Shown: one piece after another, positions 12,290 to 24,063 of the stretch
How positions within the stretch are numbered: position 1 is the first letter of the stretch
Layout: each line of letters starts with the position of its first letter
Assembly: GCA_920105625.2 (NCBI GenBank)
Contig: OV050033.1
Span: 131,873,821-131,937,820, forward strand
From: Clusia tigrina
Taxonomy: Eukaryota; Arthropoda; Insecta; Diptera; Clusiidae
Direction: 5' to 3'
DNA: 64,000 nucleotides
Notes under the pieces: generated by a model
What the model saw: the letters and a program-made list of their open reading frames with translations, nothing else
Told to the model about the DNA's origin: nothing
The model's database searches: none
Position numbers and translations under genes: made by a program

Positions 12290-12780
12290 TCATCGTTGTT
12301 CACCACGCGAGAGGTGTAAATAAGCCAAGACACAATCTATGCGTAAAAGCATACTCTAGAACCTTCTTGAAGCTTCCTTCGAAGTGTAGAGAATATTCTG
12401 GAATTTTCTAGAAACTCCTTTCGAAGTGTAGAGAAAACTCTAGAATGTTCTAGTGCAACACACGAGAGGTATATAATCCACCACACAGTTGAACAGCAAT
12501 TAGAAAAGTGTGTACATCGGGAATTTCTATACTAACAGTATTAAGAAGTAATAAATTGATTAAATAAAGTGCAAATTGTAATAAAGTACTCTTTAAGCCT
12601 ATGATTAAGTGTGTAAATTCCAATAATTAAATAAAGTTAATTATTTTAATTTAATCTGCGATTGTTTGATTACTACACAATCCAGTGGTACGAATCCGAG
12701 CATTGAGAGTTAGGGTAAATTGTCAGGAGGTAAATTTCGTAACTGAATAAATTGTCAAAAGGGCAATTTCGTAACAATAT
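12290..12780 (+). mobile_element. HSE-bearing LTR-like repeat, copy 2
   Basis: Homologous to 8745-9306 in the same orientation, with about three quarters identity by eye. It lacks roughly 70 bp present in copy 1 after the TATA box. It carries three clusters of heat-shock elements, TATA at 12470, AATAAA signals, gattgtttgattactacac, and the terminal gggcaatttcgtaacaatat. It abuts the inverted copy of the foldback array at 12784. I see no gag or pol sequence next to either copy, so each looks solo. Confidence 0.6.
12359..12477 (+). promoter_or_regulatory. Three heat-shock element clusters plus TATA box
   Basis: Cluster 1 (12359-12376) is GAAccTTCttGAAgcTTC, four perfect alternating pentamers. 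Cluster 2 (12391-12413) is GAAtaTTCtgGAAttTTCtaGAA, written here as five perfect pentamers in a row. Cluster 3 (12433-12450) has four units with one mismatch. A TATA box (gtatataat, 12470-12477) follows 20 bp later. Two to four such clusters just upstream of TATA is the layout of fly hsp70 promoters. The match is direct; heat induction is inferred. Confidence 0.75.
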
Positions 12781-12783
12781 GTT

Positions 12784-13320
12784 TAAAAGCGTTTCTTAAA
12801 GTCTTAAAAATCGGAGACTTGCCATGAGTAGAGTTATGATTATCTCAGGAGCATTAATGAGGCGCCAGAAAATGTGCTCCCTGCTTAACACATACTCGTA
12901 TATTACACATAAGTTTGATATGTGTAATTGGTGTCCTAAATGCTGCATATTTTGAGGGGCCTAAACGAGATTCCTTAGAAGCTCATACATTCATGGTCTG
13001 AAGTGAGTACATATACCACTTGAATGTTTGCGAGGCACCCGAAAATATGCTTCATTATTTACACATAAATTACACACTACTTTGATATATGTGAATGGTG
13101 TTAAAGGTACAATATATTTTCAGGGGCCTCAAAGTAATCCCTTAAACCCAGTGCAGTATGCACACTTATAAGGGTCTCATGGGTATTTTCGGAGTCTCAA
13201 TATATGCTGTGTACTCTACACACCAATTACACAGAACTTACACAGAACGCAGCATATTTTTGGAAGCCTCCATTAAATGTCTTGAAGGCTCATAAATCAG
13301 ACATCTGCAGTGAGTAGACT
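12784..13320 (-). repeat. Inverted copy of the foldback array segment
   Basis: This segment is the reverse complement of about 5690-6190, unit for unit and including linkers such as cggagacttgccatgagtag (forward at 12812, reverse at about 6125-6145). Divergence is roughly 10 percent by eye. It includes about three hairpin units. Together with the array it makes a large inverted repeat with arms of about 500 bp and a spacer of about 6.6 kb. Confidence 0.8.
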
Positions 13321-14588
13321 AATGATTAGTTAGTTAGTAAATGTGGCTGCTCATAAATACATCAATTGGGCTTTATGCCTATTCTGATACCACGAGGAAC
13401 TTTGTTCTTTTTCATCTCCCCGCGTCAGAGAACCATGTTCTGCTATACTTCTTATTGAAGTCTCCCACTTGTATAAAGATAAATATTCAATATAGGTGTA
13501 GTTTAATTGCAGGATCAAAGAGCCACCCATCAGTAGCGGACTAAGGCCTAGGCATCCTAGGCACGTGCCTAGGGCCCGTAATTTTTGGGGCCCGAAAAGT
13601 AGGTTTTAAATTTGGTTAATTTTTATAATTAATTTTTATTTTTATTTAACCCTGATATTACAATACATTTGTAAATATGATTATACTCATACATTTTGCA
13701 TGGAAATATATTTCGAGCGTTATGTTTTTTGACTCCGATTATGCATCAAGAGCAGAGGTGCACAAAAATGATTTGCATTTGTGTAGTTGAGCAAGAGAGA
13801 GAACTGCAATTTGCGTCATTAACATTTTAATTTTTTTTAGTGAATTTGAAAAAAAGGTGCTGTCTCTCGCTCTCTCATTGACGACTAAATGAAAGAGCAT
13901 AACAATGTGTGTGCTTCTAGTTTATACAACTGTGACAGGGATACAAATGTTGGTATAATTGTACCAAATTTGGAACGCCATGAAAAGAACAATGGTACAC
14001 CAAGCACTTATTTAGTACAATTTACATATTCGCTCATATGCAAGTTCTGTTCAATTTACAGCACAGTTACGTTGTTTTATTTCGTTTTGCATTTTATTTC
14101 ACATCGGCTCGATTGGTTGTCAATTATGTTCATTCGATCAACTGATTCATTACGATACGTCTATGAGTAGTTAAGTTAACATACCCGCAATTTTATGGAT
14201 TTTTATCAAAATAACAAGAGTTTATTTCGAAGGAATCAAGACAATCAAATTTGGTACAATATGAGTCGAAAAAGTACAGTTTTAAAAATCTGTTGGTACA
14301 ATTTGAAAATTTGATTTTGCATCTCTGAATTGTAGTTTGGGCTGCGCATCACTGATCAAGAGAAAATTGTTGTTGTTGTGTTTGTTCTGTGCATTTGAGA
14401 GTACCGTTATATTTACTTTTACTTGTTGAATGCTAATCTTTGTTGTTGAGTTCTTTGCTGTCTGACGTGGTGTAAATTAATGTGAGTTATGAACAATTAG
14501 ATAATCAACTGGAAAGTAGTTATAACAAGTTTAAAGTTTTGAGTGTTTCATCAGTTTCTATTATTTTTTTTAGTACGTAGTCTTAAAA

Positions 14589-17042
14589 ATGAGTTCCTAT
14601 AAACATTTAAGTGGAAGTGAAAAAAGAAAACGAAAAACTGATCGAAGTAAAGTGGCAAAACAAATGAAAAGATCGTTGGACAAATTTTTTACTGTAGTTG
14701 GAGAACAATTACAACAATCGTCATCATTTTCACAAATTTCACCTGCTCAAACTCCAGAAACATCATTTGTGTCCGAAACAATTCAGCAAGAAGACCAGCA
14801 GGAAAAACCAAGCAATGCCGTTTGTGAAAATGAAACAAAAGGAGAAAATATAAATTTAAAATCATCATTTGTAAACGATATTGCATAATGGCCAGAACAC
14901 TTAGCAGATGCCATGCGAGAGTATTATATAAAAAATCCACCAAAATCAATCAATGGATCTTTGGAATCATCTTCTATTCGATGCAACTAAGGATCAAAAC
15001 AAACAACAAGAAAATTAACTATTGCCTCCTTCTTCAGAACAATTAATAGCGGGGAAAAAGTTAAAAGAGATTGGTTGGCTTATACTGAAACCAACAACTT
15101 ATTGTACTGTTAGGTCTGTAAATTATTTTCCAAGGAAACAACGCTAATGACAAAAGGGACGAATGATTGGAAAAATGTACATAAAAAATTGTCAGAGCAT
15201 GAAAACTCCAGTGACCACATTAACTCCATTTTAATTTTTATACCAAGATATAAAATTACCGGACGCATTGACACTGAACTGGAAAAACAAATTATAAATG
15301 AAAAAAAAATATTGGAGGGAAGTTCTTAAACGTGTGGCAGTGACAATCAAATTTATTTCTTCATATTCTTTAGCGTTTCGTGGTAAAAATGAACTGTTTT
15401 TTAGTGAAAATAATGGTGATTATATAGGTGCTTTGGAATATTCCGAATTATCCGAGTTCGATCCATTTTTGCGGGAACACATGAAAAAATATGCAAACTG
15501 CGGCACCGGTACTATAAACTATTGGTCGTCTACAATATGTGATGAATTTATTTCTATTATATCGAAAGATTTACAACTCACAATAGTGAACGAAATACAG
15601 GAAGCCAAAGTTTACTCTCTAGTTATTGATTCAACGCCTGATATATCTCACGTAGATCAGCTGACCGTCGTTATTCGCTATGTTCGTCCAAGTGGTATAA
15701 AAGAAAGATTTTTGGGATTTATACCATCTCATACGGGTGAAAACTTGGAGAAAGTTATTTTAGAATTTTTAAATAATTTAGATTTAGACATCACTAACTG
15801 TCGGGGACAGAGTTATGATAAAGCGTTTAATATGTCAGGTAAATATAAGGGACTCCAATCCAGAATAAAACAACATGTTTCTTCTGCCCATTTTATACCG
15901 TGCGCAAATCATTCATTAAATTTAATTGGAAACGCTGCTGCCGAAAGTTGCATGGAAATTACCTCTTTTTTCAATATCGTTCAGGAATTGTACGTATTTT
16001 TTCAAGTTCTACACATCGGTGGAATGCATTACAAAAATTTTGTAAGAGCAAACACTTGAGTGTTAAACGTATATGTGACACCCGGTGGTCTGCTCTTTCC
16101 GATGCTGTGAAATCCTTAAAGGAAAATTATGATGAAATTAAACATTGTTTACGTCAGTTTTCCTCAAACAGTGATGAAAAACCATTAACAAGGTCCGAAG
16201 CAGCCGGTTTACATAAAAAACTTGATACATTTGAATATGTACTGTTACTTATTATATGGGAAAAGATTTTAGAGAGGATAAAGGCCTCAAACAAGACTCT
16301 TCAACAAAAAGACGAATCCCTAACTACAGCAGTTTTAATATATGATTCATTAATAGATTTCATACAAACTGTTAGAGATGATTTTGACAACTTAGAAAAA
16401 GAAGCAGAAAAAGTTAAAGATATTGCATATACTATTGATAAAAAACGGCAGAAAATACGAAAACTATTTCATGATGAAATTCCAGAACATGAAATAAGAT
16501 TCAGTGGCAAAGAACATTTTAAAGTTGATATTTTTTTTGTTGTATGCGATTCTTTAATTAGCAACATTAAAAAACGATCTGGGGGACATAAAACTATTAA
16601 CAATAAATTCAAAATAATTTTTCATGATAGTGATGTTAGTGACTCTTCAATAGAGGAATTACAGTGTTATGAACAAGATTTAAACCTAGCAGAACTGAAA
16701 AATGAAGCATTACAATTTAAGTCTTTTATAAGTAAAGAAAACATTATTTCGCCTGTATCCATGTGGTCATTTATTCAGGAAAATAATATTATTGCAACAT
16801 TCCCAAATTTAAACATAATTCTGAGAATTTATTTAACCCTTCCAATAAGCAATGCCAGCGGTGAAAGATCATTCTCAGTAATGGCCAGAATAAAAAATGT
16901 TTTTAAGATCCACACTAGGCCAACAAAAATTAAATAGTTTATCATTGCTTTATATAGAAAAAGAGTTATTAAATAACTCTATTAATTATGACAAGCTTAT
17001 TGACGAGTTTGCAGAATTAAAAGTGAGAAAAAAGGCAATATA
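14589..17042 (+). pseudogene. hAT transposase pseudogene (ZMYM1/DUF4371 type)
   Basis: The start at 14589 gives a Lys/Arg-rich N-terminus (KHLSGSEKRKRK), usual for this group. A stop follows at 14886-14888 within the frame, then a TTF-type Cys-x2-Cys region (CKLFSKE near 15120). The DUF4371 core in 15298-16059 carries VIDSTPDISHVDQ and GQSYDKAFNMSG, then CANHSLNL. A frameshift near 16000 moves to the frame at 15900-16937, with CDTRWSAL and the C-terminal NASGERSFSVM. A last frameshift near 16905 precedes LGQQKLNSLSLLYIE and the end at 17042. At least one stop and several shifts make it inactive. The gene belongs to the hAT element at 13531-19790. Confidence 0.85.
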
Positions 17043-17167
17043 ACTAATCAATCTGAGTACATTTGTTTAAGTATTTTTGTTTTTTTTTAATGAATTATGT
17101 TTATGTTTGTTTGTTTTAATAAATTATGTTTATGTTTGTTTGTTTTAATTTATTATATTAATGTTTG

Positions 17168-19596
17168 CCCAAACACGCAAAAATTACAATCATAAATTTA
17201 TACAATAACATCCTTGAACAAGGCATTTACCCCCAAAATTGGCGAACAGCTGAGGTTGTTCCCATCCCAAAACCCAATAAAAGCAAGTATGAGTTTAATG
17301 GTTTCAGACCTATATCCCTATTACCTTGCACCGGAAAAATAACCGAGAGAATAATAGCTAAAAGAATAATGTGGTTTATATCAAAAAACAATTTAACGAG
17401 TCATAACCAAGTAGCTTTCAAGCGAAAACAAAGCACAATTGATGCACTGCTTCACTTTGAACATTACGTTACAACTTCACTTTCCACCAAAAACCGTGTT
17501 ACCGTTTTAGCTACTGATTTTCATAGAGCCTTTGACCGCATAGGAATACATGTTGTCCTTCAACAACTGGCGACCTGGGGTATAGGAAAAAAAATTTTTA
17601 ATATCGTCAGAGCTTTCTTATCAAACCGAAAAATAAGAGTTAGAGTTAATACAGTACTATCAAATACATACCCCCTCGTCAATGGCATACCGCAGGGTTC
17701 CCCACTATCGGTTGTTCTATTTATTATTGCATTCGACCAATTCAGTAAATTACTCGATGGATACAAAAATATTCAACACACAATTTACGCAGACGACGCC
17801 ATTATATTTTCTAAAACAAAAGATCTCGATACTATCAAATCTACTTTCACAAAAATACTTAATGAAATTACAAATTGGGGCAACTTCCCTGGCGCCAAAC
17901 TATCTGTTAGTAAATGTAAAATACTACATATATGTAAGAAAACCAAATGTAATTATTTTAGCCTTAAATATGATAATATAAATATTGGACTTGTAAAACA
18001 TCTGAGAATTCTTGGTGTTATTTTTGATAATAAGTTTAACTTTAAGGAGCATTGTTTACAGTTAAGAAAAAGTCTAGCCACCCGACCCAACATTATTAAA
18101 TACCTAACATCCAAACACAGTTTAATACACATTTCAACATTAATTAACATCACCAGAGCTCTCATACTTTCAAAAATAGATTACGCATTGCCAATTTCTG
18201 GATGGTGTTTTTAAAAAAAACCAAAAATCTTTGGAAGCCCCTTACAACACAGCTGTTCGCAGGAGCATCAGCGCCTTTCCAACGTCACCTTTCAAAAATA
18301 TATTCGCTGAAGCTGGGCTACCATCTATTCAACAGCAATTATCGTTGTCAACATCAAAACTCATCCCTACACTCTTCATTACTAACAACAGAGTACTGCA
18401 CAAAGACATAATGGAGGTTGTCAAGCACAAACGACAATATAAAATTAAATCCATAATTCGTAGATGTGTCCAACTCTCCAAAAACCTTGACTGGGATATA
18501 AAAGTCTGTCAAACTAAGCGACAAAGTGAATCGCCTTGGAATATAAAAGATAGCTCCTTCGCATTGATTTTACTGCAATATCCAAAAACCGTTACCGATC
18601 CCAAAGTTTATAGACAACTTTTTACAGAAACGGCAAGTGAATATATAAACAAAAAATGGAGCCTACTCTACAGACGGATCAAAAGGAACTCTTGGCACAT
18701 CATTTACTGTAGTCCACCACAACGGAAATTTAATTACGTCAGGATGTCTTCCTCCTTTTAGCTCTGTATTTACTGCCGAAGCTTTTGCTGTTAAATGTGC
18801 CATCGACTTTGCTCACAAAAATAAAGGAAACTTCCTCATATGTACAGACAGCAAATCGACTATTGAAGCCATTCGAAACTTCAATAATGATAGCAGCAGG
18901 ACCATAAACAATATCCGTAACTCGTGTATTAAATATTCCAAGAAAATAAAAATTATGTGGGTCCCAGGACATTCGGGGATACCAGGTAACGAACTTGCAG
19001 ATATAGCTGCTGCAGAGTCAATTACGGCTCCAAACTACGTCTTCCAAGTCACAGAAACTAAAGACCTACTGCGACATATAATATCTCTCCATGTTGCCAC
19101 GAACTATTGCACTTGGAAAAAATATAAACACTGTTACACCACCTTCAACACAGATGGAATGAAACCATATTATCCTGTAACTTGCTCTCGCCAACAAACA
19201 AAAAAACTTTGTACGACTCCGCATCGGACACACCAAATGCTCGAACGAGCATTTGCTACGTGGGGAACCGTTACCTAACTGTCAATTCTGTGGGGAATCA
19301 ATATCCTCGTTACACCTGCTAAATAACTGCCCCAACTTCCAAAAAACCCGTAAAAAAAATATTCCATAACCGATTCCAAGTGATTCTCTAAAAGATACAT
19401 CAAAGGATAACATAACAAAGATTAATAAATTCTTAAAATAATGCCACATCCAAAATTATATTTAAATACCTAAATAAGTAAATATGTAAAATAATATATT
19501 AAAATCGAGTTGAAGGCCCTGGTAGCTATGACTCTTCTTCTTAAATTAGTTATAATAATTTATTATTGTGATTAATCCTTTTAAATAAAATAAATA
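17168..19596 (+). mobile_element. 5'-truncated I-clade non-LTR retrotransposon nested in hAT
   Basis: An 11-bp target duplication, attaatgtttg, flanks it at 17157-17167 and 19597-19607. It ends in an A/T-rich ttttaaataaaataaat tail, as I elements do. The 5' end is truncated inside ORF2. Reverse transcriptase (17168-18214) shows GFRPISLLP, FHRAFDRIG, GIPQGSPLSVVLF and the catalytic YADDAIIF. A frameshift at about 18205 in a run of A, and another near 18750, break the frame. RNase H follows with WVPGHSGIPGNELAD at 18955-19010. RNase H after RT points to the I clade. The copy is dead. Confidence 0.88.
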
Positions 19597-19798
19597 ATTA
19601 ATGTTTGTTTATTTTAATAAATTATGTTTATGTTTGTTTGTTTTAATAAATTATGTTTATTTAGTTTTTGCACAAGTATATTATTTTTAAACATTTTTTT
19701 CTTTAAAACCAAACTACCAAACGCAAAGTATGTATGTGTCATGACTGAAAAAAAGGCCCTAGGGCCGGCTTTAGCCTTAGTCCGCCACTGCCACCCAT

Positions 19799-20120
19799 GA
19801 AGAAGAGTTTTTATTGTACTCGTCGTATATATTCGTTACCTTTATAGCGAGTAAATTATAGCAATTTACCATGAAAAAGAATCTGTTTATAAATTCCTGA
19901 AATTTTTTTATTTATTCTTAGAATTAAACATTAAATCAGAAATATATAAGCTATATAGCTATCAACTCTTATTGTCATCAACATCCAGGTCACGAAAATG
20001 AATTCCTTGCTAATAGTTTCATCACCGGATTATGTTAAATAATACAAAAACTCTATTATAAATAGTTTTCCTAGGATGTGGGTGGATGAGAACATCCCTC
20101 CACCCTGGAACCCTTTTCAT
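19799..20120. other. AT-rich spacer
   Basis: I see no coding or repeat signal here. It is host sequence next to the right target duplication of the hAT element. Confidence 0.4.
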
Positions 20121-20520
20121 ACTTCCTTCAGGGTGGAGATTCTCACTAAATCCTTATTGGACACTCAACATTATTCCTGCGTCCAGGTCCCGCTTTTTCC
20201 CCCGGAGCACATTTTCCACACATTTATCTACGTGGTCCAAGTTCTTTTTGCTGCCTAGCATGACGTCCACAATGTTTTCGGTAGCTACTGTACTTCCGAT
20301 TTCCATTTGGTGCGTACTGTTTTTCCAACGTGGTGCGTACTGTTTGCCACCTTGGACATTTGAAAAAGGTGTGCCCTGCATCGTACGCCTTGCTATCGCT
20401 GTATATGCACTCAGACCCTTCGATTTGTCCCATTCGGTGTAGATACTTGCTGAAGTATGTGTGGCCACACAGCAGCTGCAAGGGGTAGAAATTCTCATTT
20501 CCGGCTGCTCATTCTATCCA
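20120..20520 (-). pseudogene. R1-type retrotransposon C-terminal fragment
   Basis: Minus-strand translation gives LLCGHTYFSKYLHRMG then a Cys-containing HTFFKCPRW segment, the zinc-knuckle-like C-terminus of R1-clade ORF2. ENIVDVMLGSKKNLDHV follows in a second frame, so at least one frameshift separates the blocks. No reverse transcriptase is attached. It is a truncated relic. Confidence 0.65.
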
Positions 20521-20939
20521 GCTCGCTATGTCGAGGATGATTGTCGCTGTCAATCTTCCACACGTCTCGGTGACCCATCGTTCTTGCTAATGCTGCATGG
20601 TTTGCTGCTTTATATACTGCGCGGTTACTCTGGTATTCTTACCCATCTTAACTTCTCGTCGAGATCGATTGGGGTTAAGCGGCTAATTACCAGAATTGCC
20701 GGCTACAAATACAGTACGGTACGTACGTGTATTATGATACAAATGTATGTAGAGTATTATAATACAAATGTATGTAGAATATTATGATAAAGTAAATGTA
20801 GATGGTAGGTCCACCATTGACTAGATCAACAATGTCGTGATCGTCCACAAAACGCATGCACTTGCTTTTATTCATAATAAGTTCGGATGAAGCATGTCCA
20901 GTGATTGGAACCTCAGCATACTCTACCTAGTCCACAAGA

Positions 20940-21560
20940 AAGCGATCCCATGATTTCCGCCAAATACCGTGGAAATCCTTTCGAATATCGCATATAAGGT
21001 TCTATCGAGGGTATTATGTGAAAGATTGAAGCGCATCGTCACCGAGTTGATTGGGCCTTATCAGTGTGGCTGCAGGCCTAGTAGATCCACCATTGACCAC
21101 ATATTCACACTATCCGAAATCCTGGAAAAGACCCCAGAAAACCAAATCGACACCCACCACATATTCGTCGATTATACAGTCGCCTTCTCCGGCACGATTA
21201 CGGATTACCTGTACGCCGCAATGCCAGGGTTTGGTATCCCTGCAAAGTTCATTCGACTTTGTAAATTGACACTGACCGACACCACCAGCCCGTGAATTTT
21301 GAAACAGACCTCTCCGGACCATTCGATACCAAACGAAGTTTCAGGTTCCCTATCGTGCGACTTTTTCAACCTCATGCTGGAGAAAATAATTGGAGCTGCA
21401 AGCATCGAGATCACGGGACCATCTTTTACAAGAGTGTCATGCTGTTAGCATACGTTCATATTGGATGCAATCCAAGAGCAGTCAGTGCAAATCTCCAGCC
21501 TGGAAAATGAGTCGCGTCGAGTGGGTCTAGTGGCGAACGAGGACAACACAAAATACCTTG
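20940..21560 (+). pseudogene. RTE-like non-LTR reverse transcriptase fragment
   Basis: Translation gives SNIAYKVLSRVLCERLK, then YQCGCRPSRSTIDHIFTL and PENQIDTHHIFVDY, which match the finger and palm of RTE-like endonuclease-reverse transcriptases. A frameshift near 21295 leads to LSGPFDTKRSFR and GTIFYKSVMLLAY. The catalytic YADD is lost (LAYVHIGC instead). The same family left fragments at 24880-25150 and 41415-41756. Confidence 0.7.
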
Positions 21561-21689
21561 TGTCAGCAAGCAAAGAGCCACGGCGCACAGTGGTACGACC
21601 CCATACATATTGAGGAAAAAAATAAAAGGAGTAATTGGAGGATCATCTATTTTGGCAAAAATTACTTTTGGCTCGATATTAAGAAAAAT

Positions 21690-21990
21690 TCCAAAAATGG
21701 GCGTGGTCGGTCAATTTCCACGCCCACCTCCCATACAAACTCAACATAGAAAGTGCTACAAAATGGGTTTCAATATAGATATTGAACTGAAATTTTGGTA
21801 ATTTATATCTGAAAATGGGCGTGGTCGGTAAACTTTCACGCCTACTTCCCAACTTAAGTGTGGAAAGTGCTTCAAAATGGATTTCAATATAGAGATTGAT
21901 CTGAATTTTTGGCTATTTATATCTGAGAAGATACAGAAATTGTGTTTTGGAAATGGGCATGGTCTAACAATTATTTCGCCCATATTTCAC
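21690..21990. repeat. Tandem repeat with gggcgtgg/cacgccc core
   Basis: Units start with aatgggcgtggtcgg at 21699 and 21817 and with a diverged gggcatggtc at 21955, a period of about 118-138 bp. Each contains cacgcc about 20 bp downstream, so the core can fold. Related in core to the 93-bp repeat at 1.66 kb. Confidence 0.7.
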
Positions 21991-22121
21991 AGTTTAAAAA
22001 AATTTCTTGAATTCATGGGGATTCATGAAATATAATATAATAGATCATAATGTGTATAGTAAATATTTCTAAATATTTTCATTTAAGTATAAATAAAATG
22101 AGTTCAATATAATCAAACCTT

Positions 22122-24063
22122 TTATTCATCAACTATCATTTCTAGTTCCAAAATCTGTTTACGAGGTTGACGTCTTATACTACTTATGAAAGGATCAGAT
22201 GATGCAAGCAGACGATGGAAAACATCAGTATTTGTTGAAGTTCTATTGCACTTTCTAGAAAACATCAACCTATACTTCCTGTAATCCTTATTACGCGCTT
22301 CTTCTGCTTCCTCGGAGAGCATACCAATAGGCAGTTCTGCTGCATCAATTATGTACTTTCCATGTATAATTATTTTATAGACAGTAACAGGCATGAAGTA
22401 CCAGTTATATTTTTTAACAAATAGTTCAGCAGTATCCCCACGCAAATTTTTTAAACTTGTCAGTATCATTTTTTTGGCCACATGTTATTATCTGAAGAAC
22501 AATACTAAAGCGATCTATAAGTTCTTCATCAACTCCTGTTATATCAGCAACGTTTGTAGGGTTGGAAAACAAAACGCCTTGAGGTATTGCCATCGTTCGA
22601 AAACCCAATTCCTTGTTGCACAGCATCCACTGGCATGTCCATTTGTTCTTTAAATGCCGTCTGGATTCGATTTCTTGTTTTAAAATCTTTTTTATAGCTT
22701 CGATCGCAGACCACTTTTGAAAAGATATGTTATAAGAAACATGGAGTATGCATTCCATTAATTTTATTCGAGCGTGTAGTGATGAAATGCCCAATTTACA
22801 AACCTCACTATCAACAGCTCTCCTTGAAATTGTGTATAAATTGTTCATTTCGGAGGGTTTCGCTTTACAAATCTAACATACGGCTGCTGATGCAGTAACT
22901 ATTTGTGCCGTTTTGCCGTCCATCATTGTGAAAACTAAGTTGTGTTTAATATTGAGTTCTCTGCTGCATACTAGAATCTCCGTATTCCGCAAAGCAGTAA
23001 TATCCGACTTCATTTTCTCAACAGCTGTTAAGACTTTTTCTTTGGTCTCCTTGGCGAATTCGAAGAAAATTGGACGACAGTATCTCGTTGATGATGGACT
23101 TTTATTACGCCAGTATTCCTCTTCAGTGGTTGATTGCAAGCTTAAAGGCACCATCGATACCAATAGCAAATTCCTGTCGCTTACATTAGATGGCAAACTC
23201 TGATTGTACTCTACATGACCAGAGGATCGCAACCCCACTTAGACGTAAGAGTGTATTTCAAATTTATGATAGCATTAACATTTTCGTCGGAAAAACTTTC
23301 AAAAATACGTTTTGTCGTGTGATCCCTCAAACTTTGCAAGCTAACAGAGGCTTCCTTTTCTGATATTCGAAATTATCAGGATAACATTTTTTCTTTTCAT
23401 TTAATACCTTTATATAAGGTGGTGAAATATCATATCCTTCTCCTTGGAGAACATTTTTTATTGTTTCGTACTGATACCTTGTTAACTCTGCAGTTGAAGA
23501 AGGAATATGTGATTGTGATTTTATTTCTGCGCCCGCTACTGTGCTCGCCATGACTAATTGTTCTTGTGTATACCAGGACGCTAAATCAGCAGTTTTGTAC
23601 ATTTTACTACGATCCCGCAATCGCCGAATTCCCTAACTGGCCTTCCTTCGTTCAACAACTAGGTCGGTCATCAGCAAGTGATACTTCGAATACGAGCATA
23701 GCTGAAAAAAACTTGTTATGGTATTTAAAATTCGCATTAAATTATTTTGTTTCAGAACGTACTTTTTAGCCATGCATCATTTTCTTTTTCAAGAAATAGA
23801 ACATTTTTTTGCGATTCTTCCCAGCGTTTATAAAAGCGACTAAGAAATCTCTTCTGAACTGCTTTTTTCACGATTTCGATTTCTTGTTTCGTAAGCACCG
23901 AATTTTTTGCTTTTATGAAATCTGTTAATAAAAGAACATTTTGACCGCAATTAATAAGCTCCCCACTCAATTCACTATATGACACAGAAGATAAACTCAT
24001 TTTAATAGTTATGTTTAATAATTTTCTTCTACTTCTGCTTTGCAAAATGTTATTATCAATCAA
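22122..24063 (-). pseudogene. Transib-like (RAG1-core-related) transposase pseudogene
   Basis: Minus-strand blocks read in order: 24063-23752, 23620-23327, 23238-22873, 22848-22426 and 22481-22122, about 640 codons in all. Motifs include WGCD at 23226-23237, SPSSTRYCRP, a Cys-x-Ile-Cys element followed by KPSEMN near 22865, and a C-terminal LSEEAEEARNKDYRKYR. Order and shape resemble the RAG1 core (catalytic Asp motif, paired Cys region, then a Glu in a SEG/SEE motif). Breaks are a one-base frameshift right after the WGCD Asp codon, a TAG at 22873-22875 inside the Cys motif, and an extra G near 22440. No terminal repeats were identified. The family assignment rests on recalled motif order and is moderate. 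Confidence 0.55.

Larger units (their letters stand above)
13531..19790 (+). mobile_element. Complete hAT element with 8-bp target duplication
   Basis: The ends are inverted repeats, CAGTAGCGGACTAAGGC at 13531 and the reverse of CAGTGGCGGACTAAGGC ending at 19790. The 8-bp sequence CCACCCAT flanks both sides (13523-13530 and 19791-19798), the hallmark of hAT insertion. The element carries a broken ZMYM1-type transposase (14589-17042). It is lengthened by an I-type retrotransposon inserted at 17168-19596. Without that insertion it would be about 3.8 kb. Confidence 0.92.
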
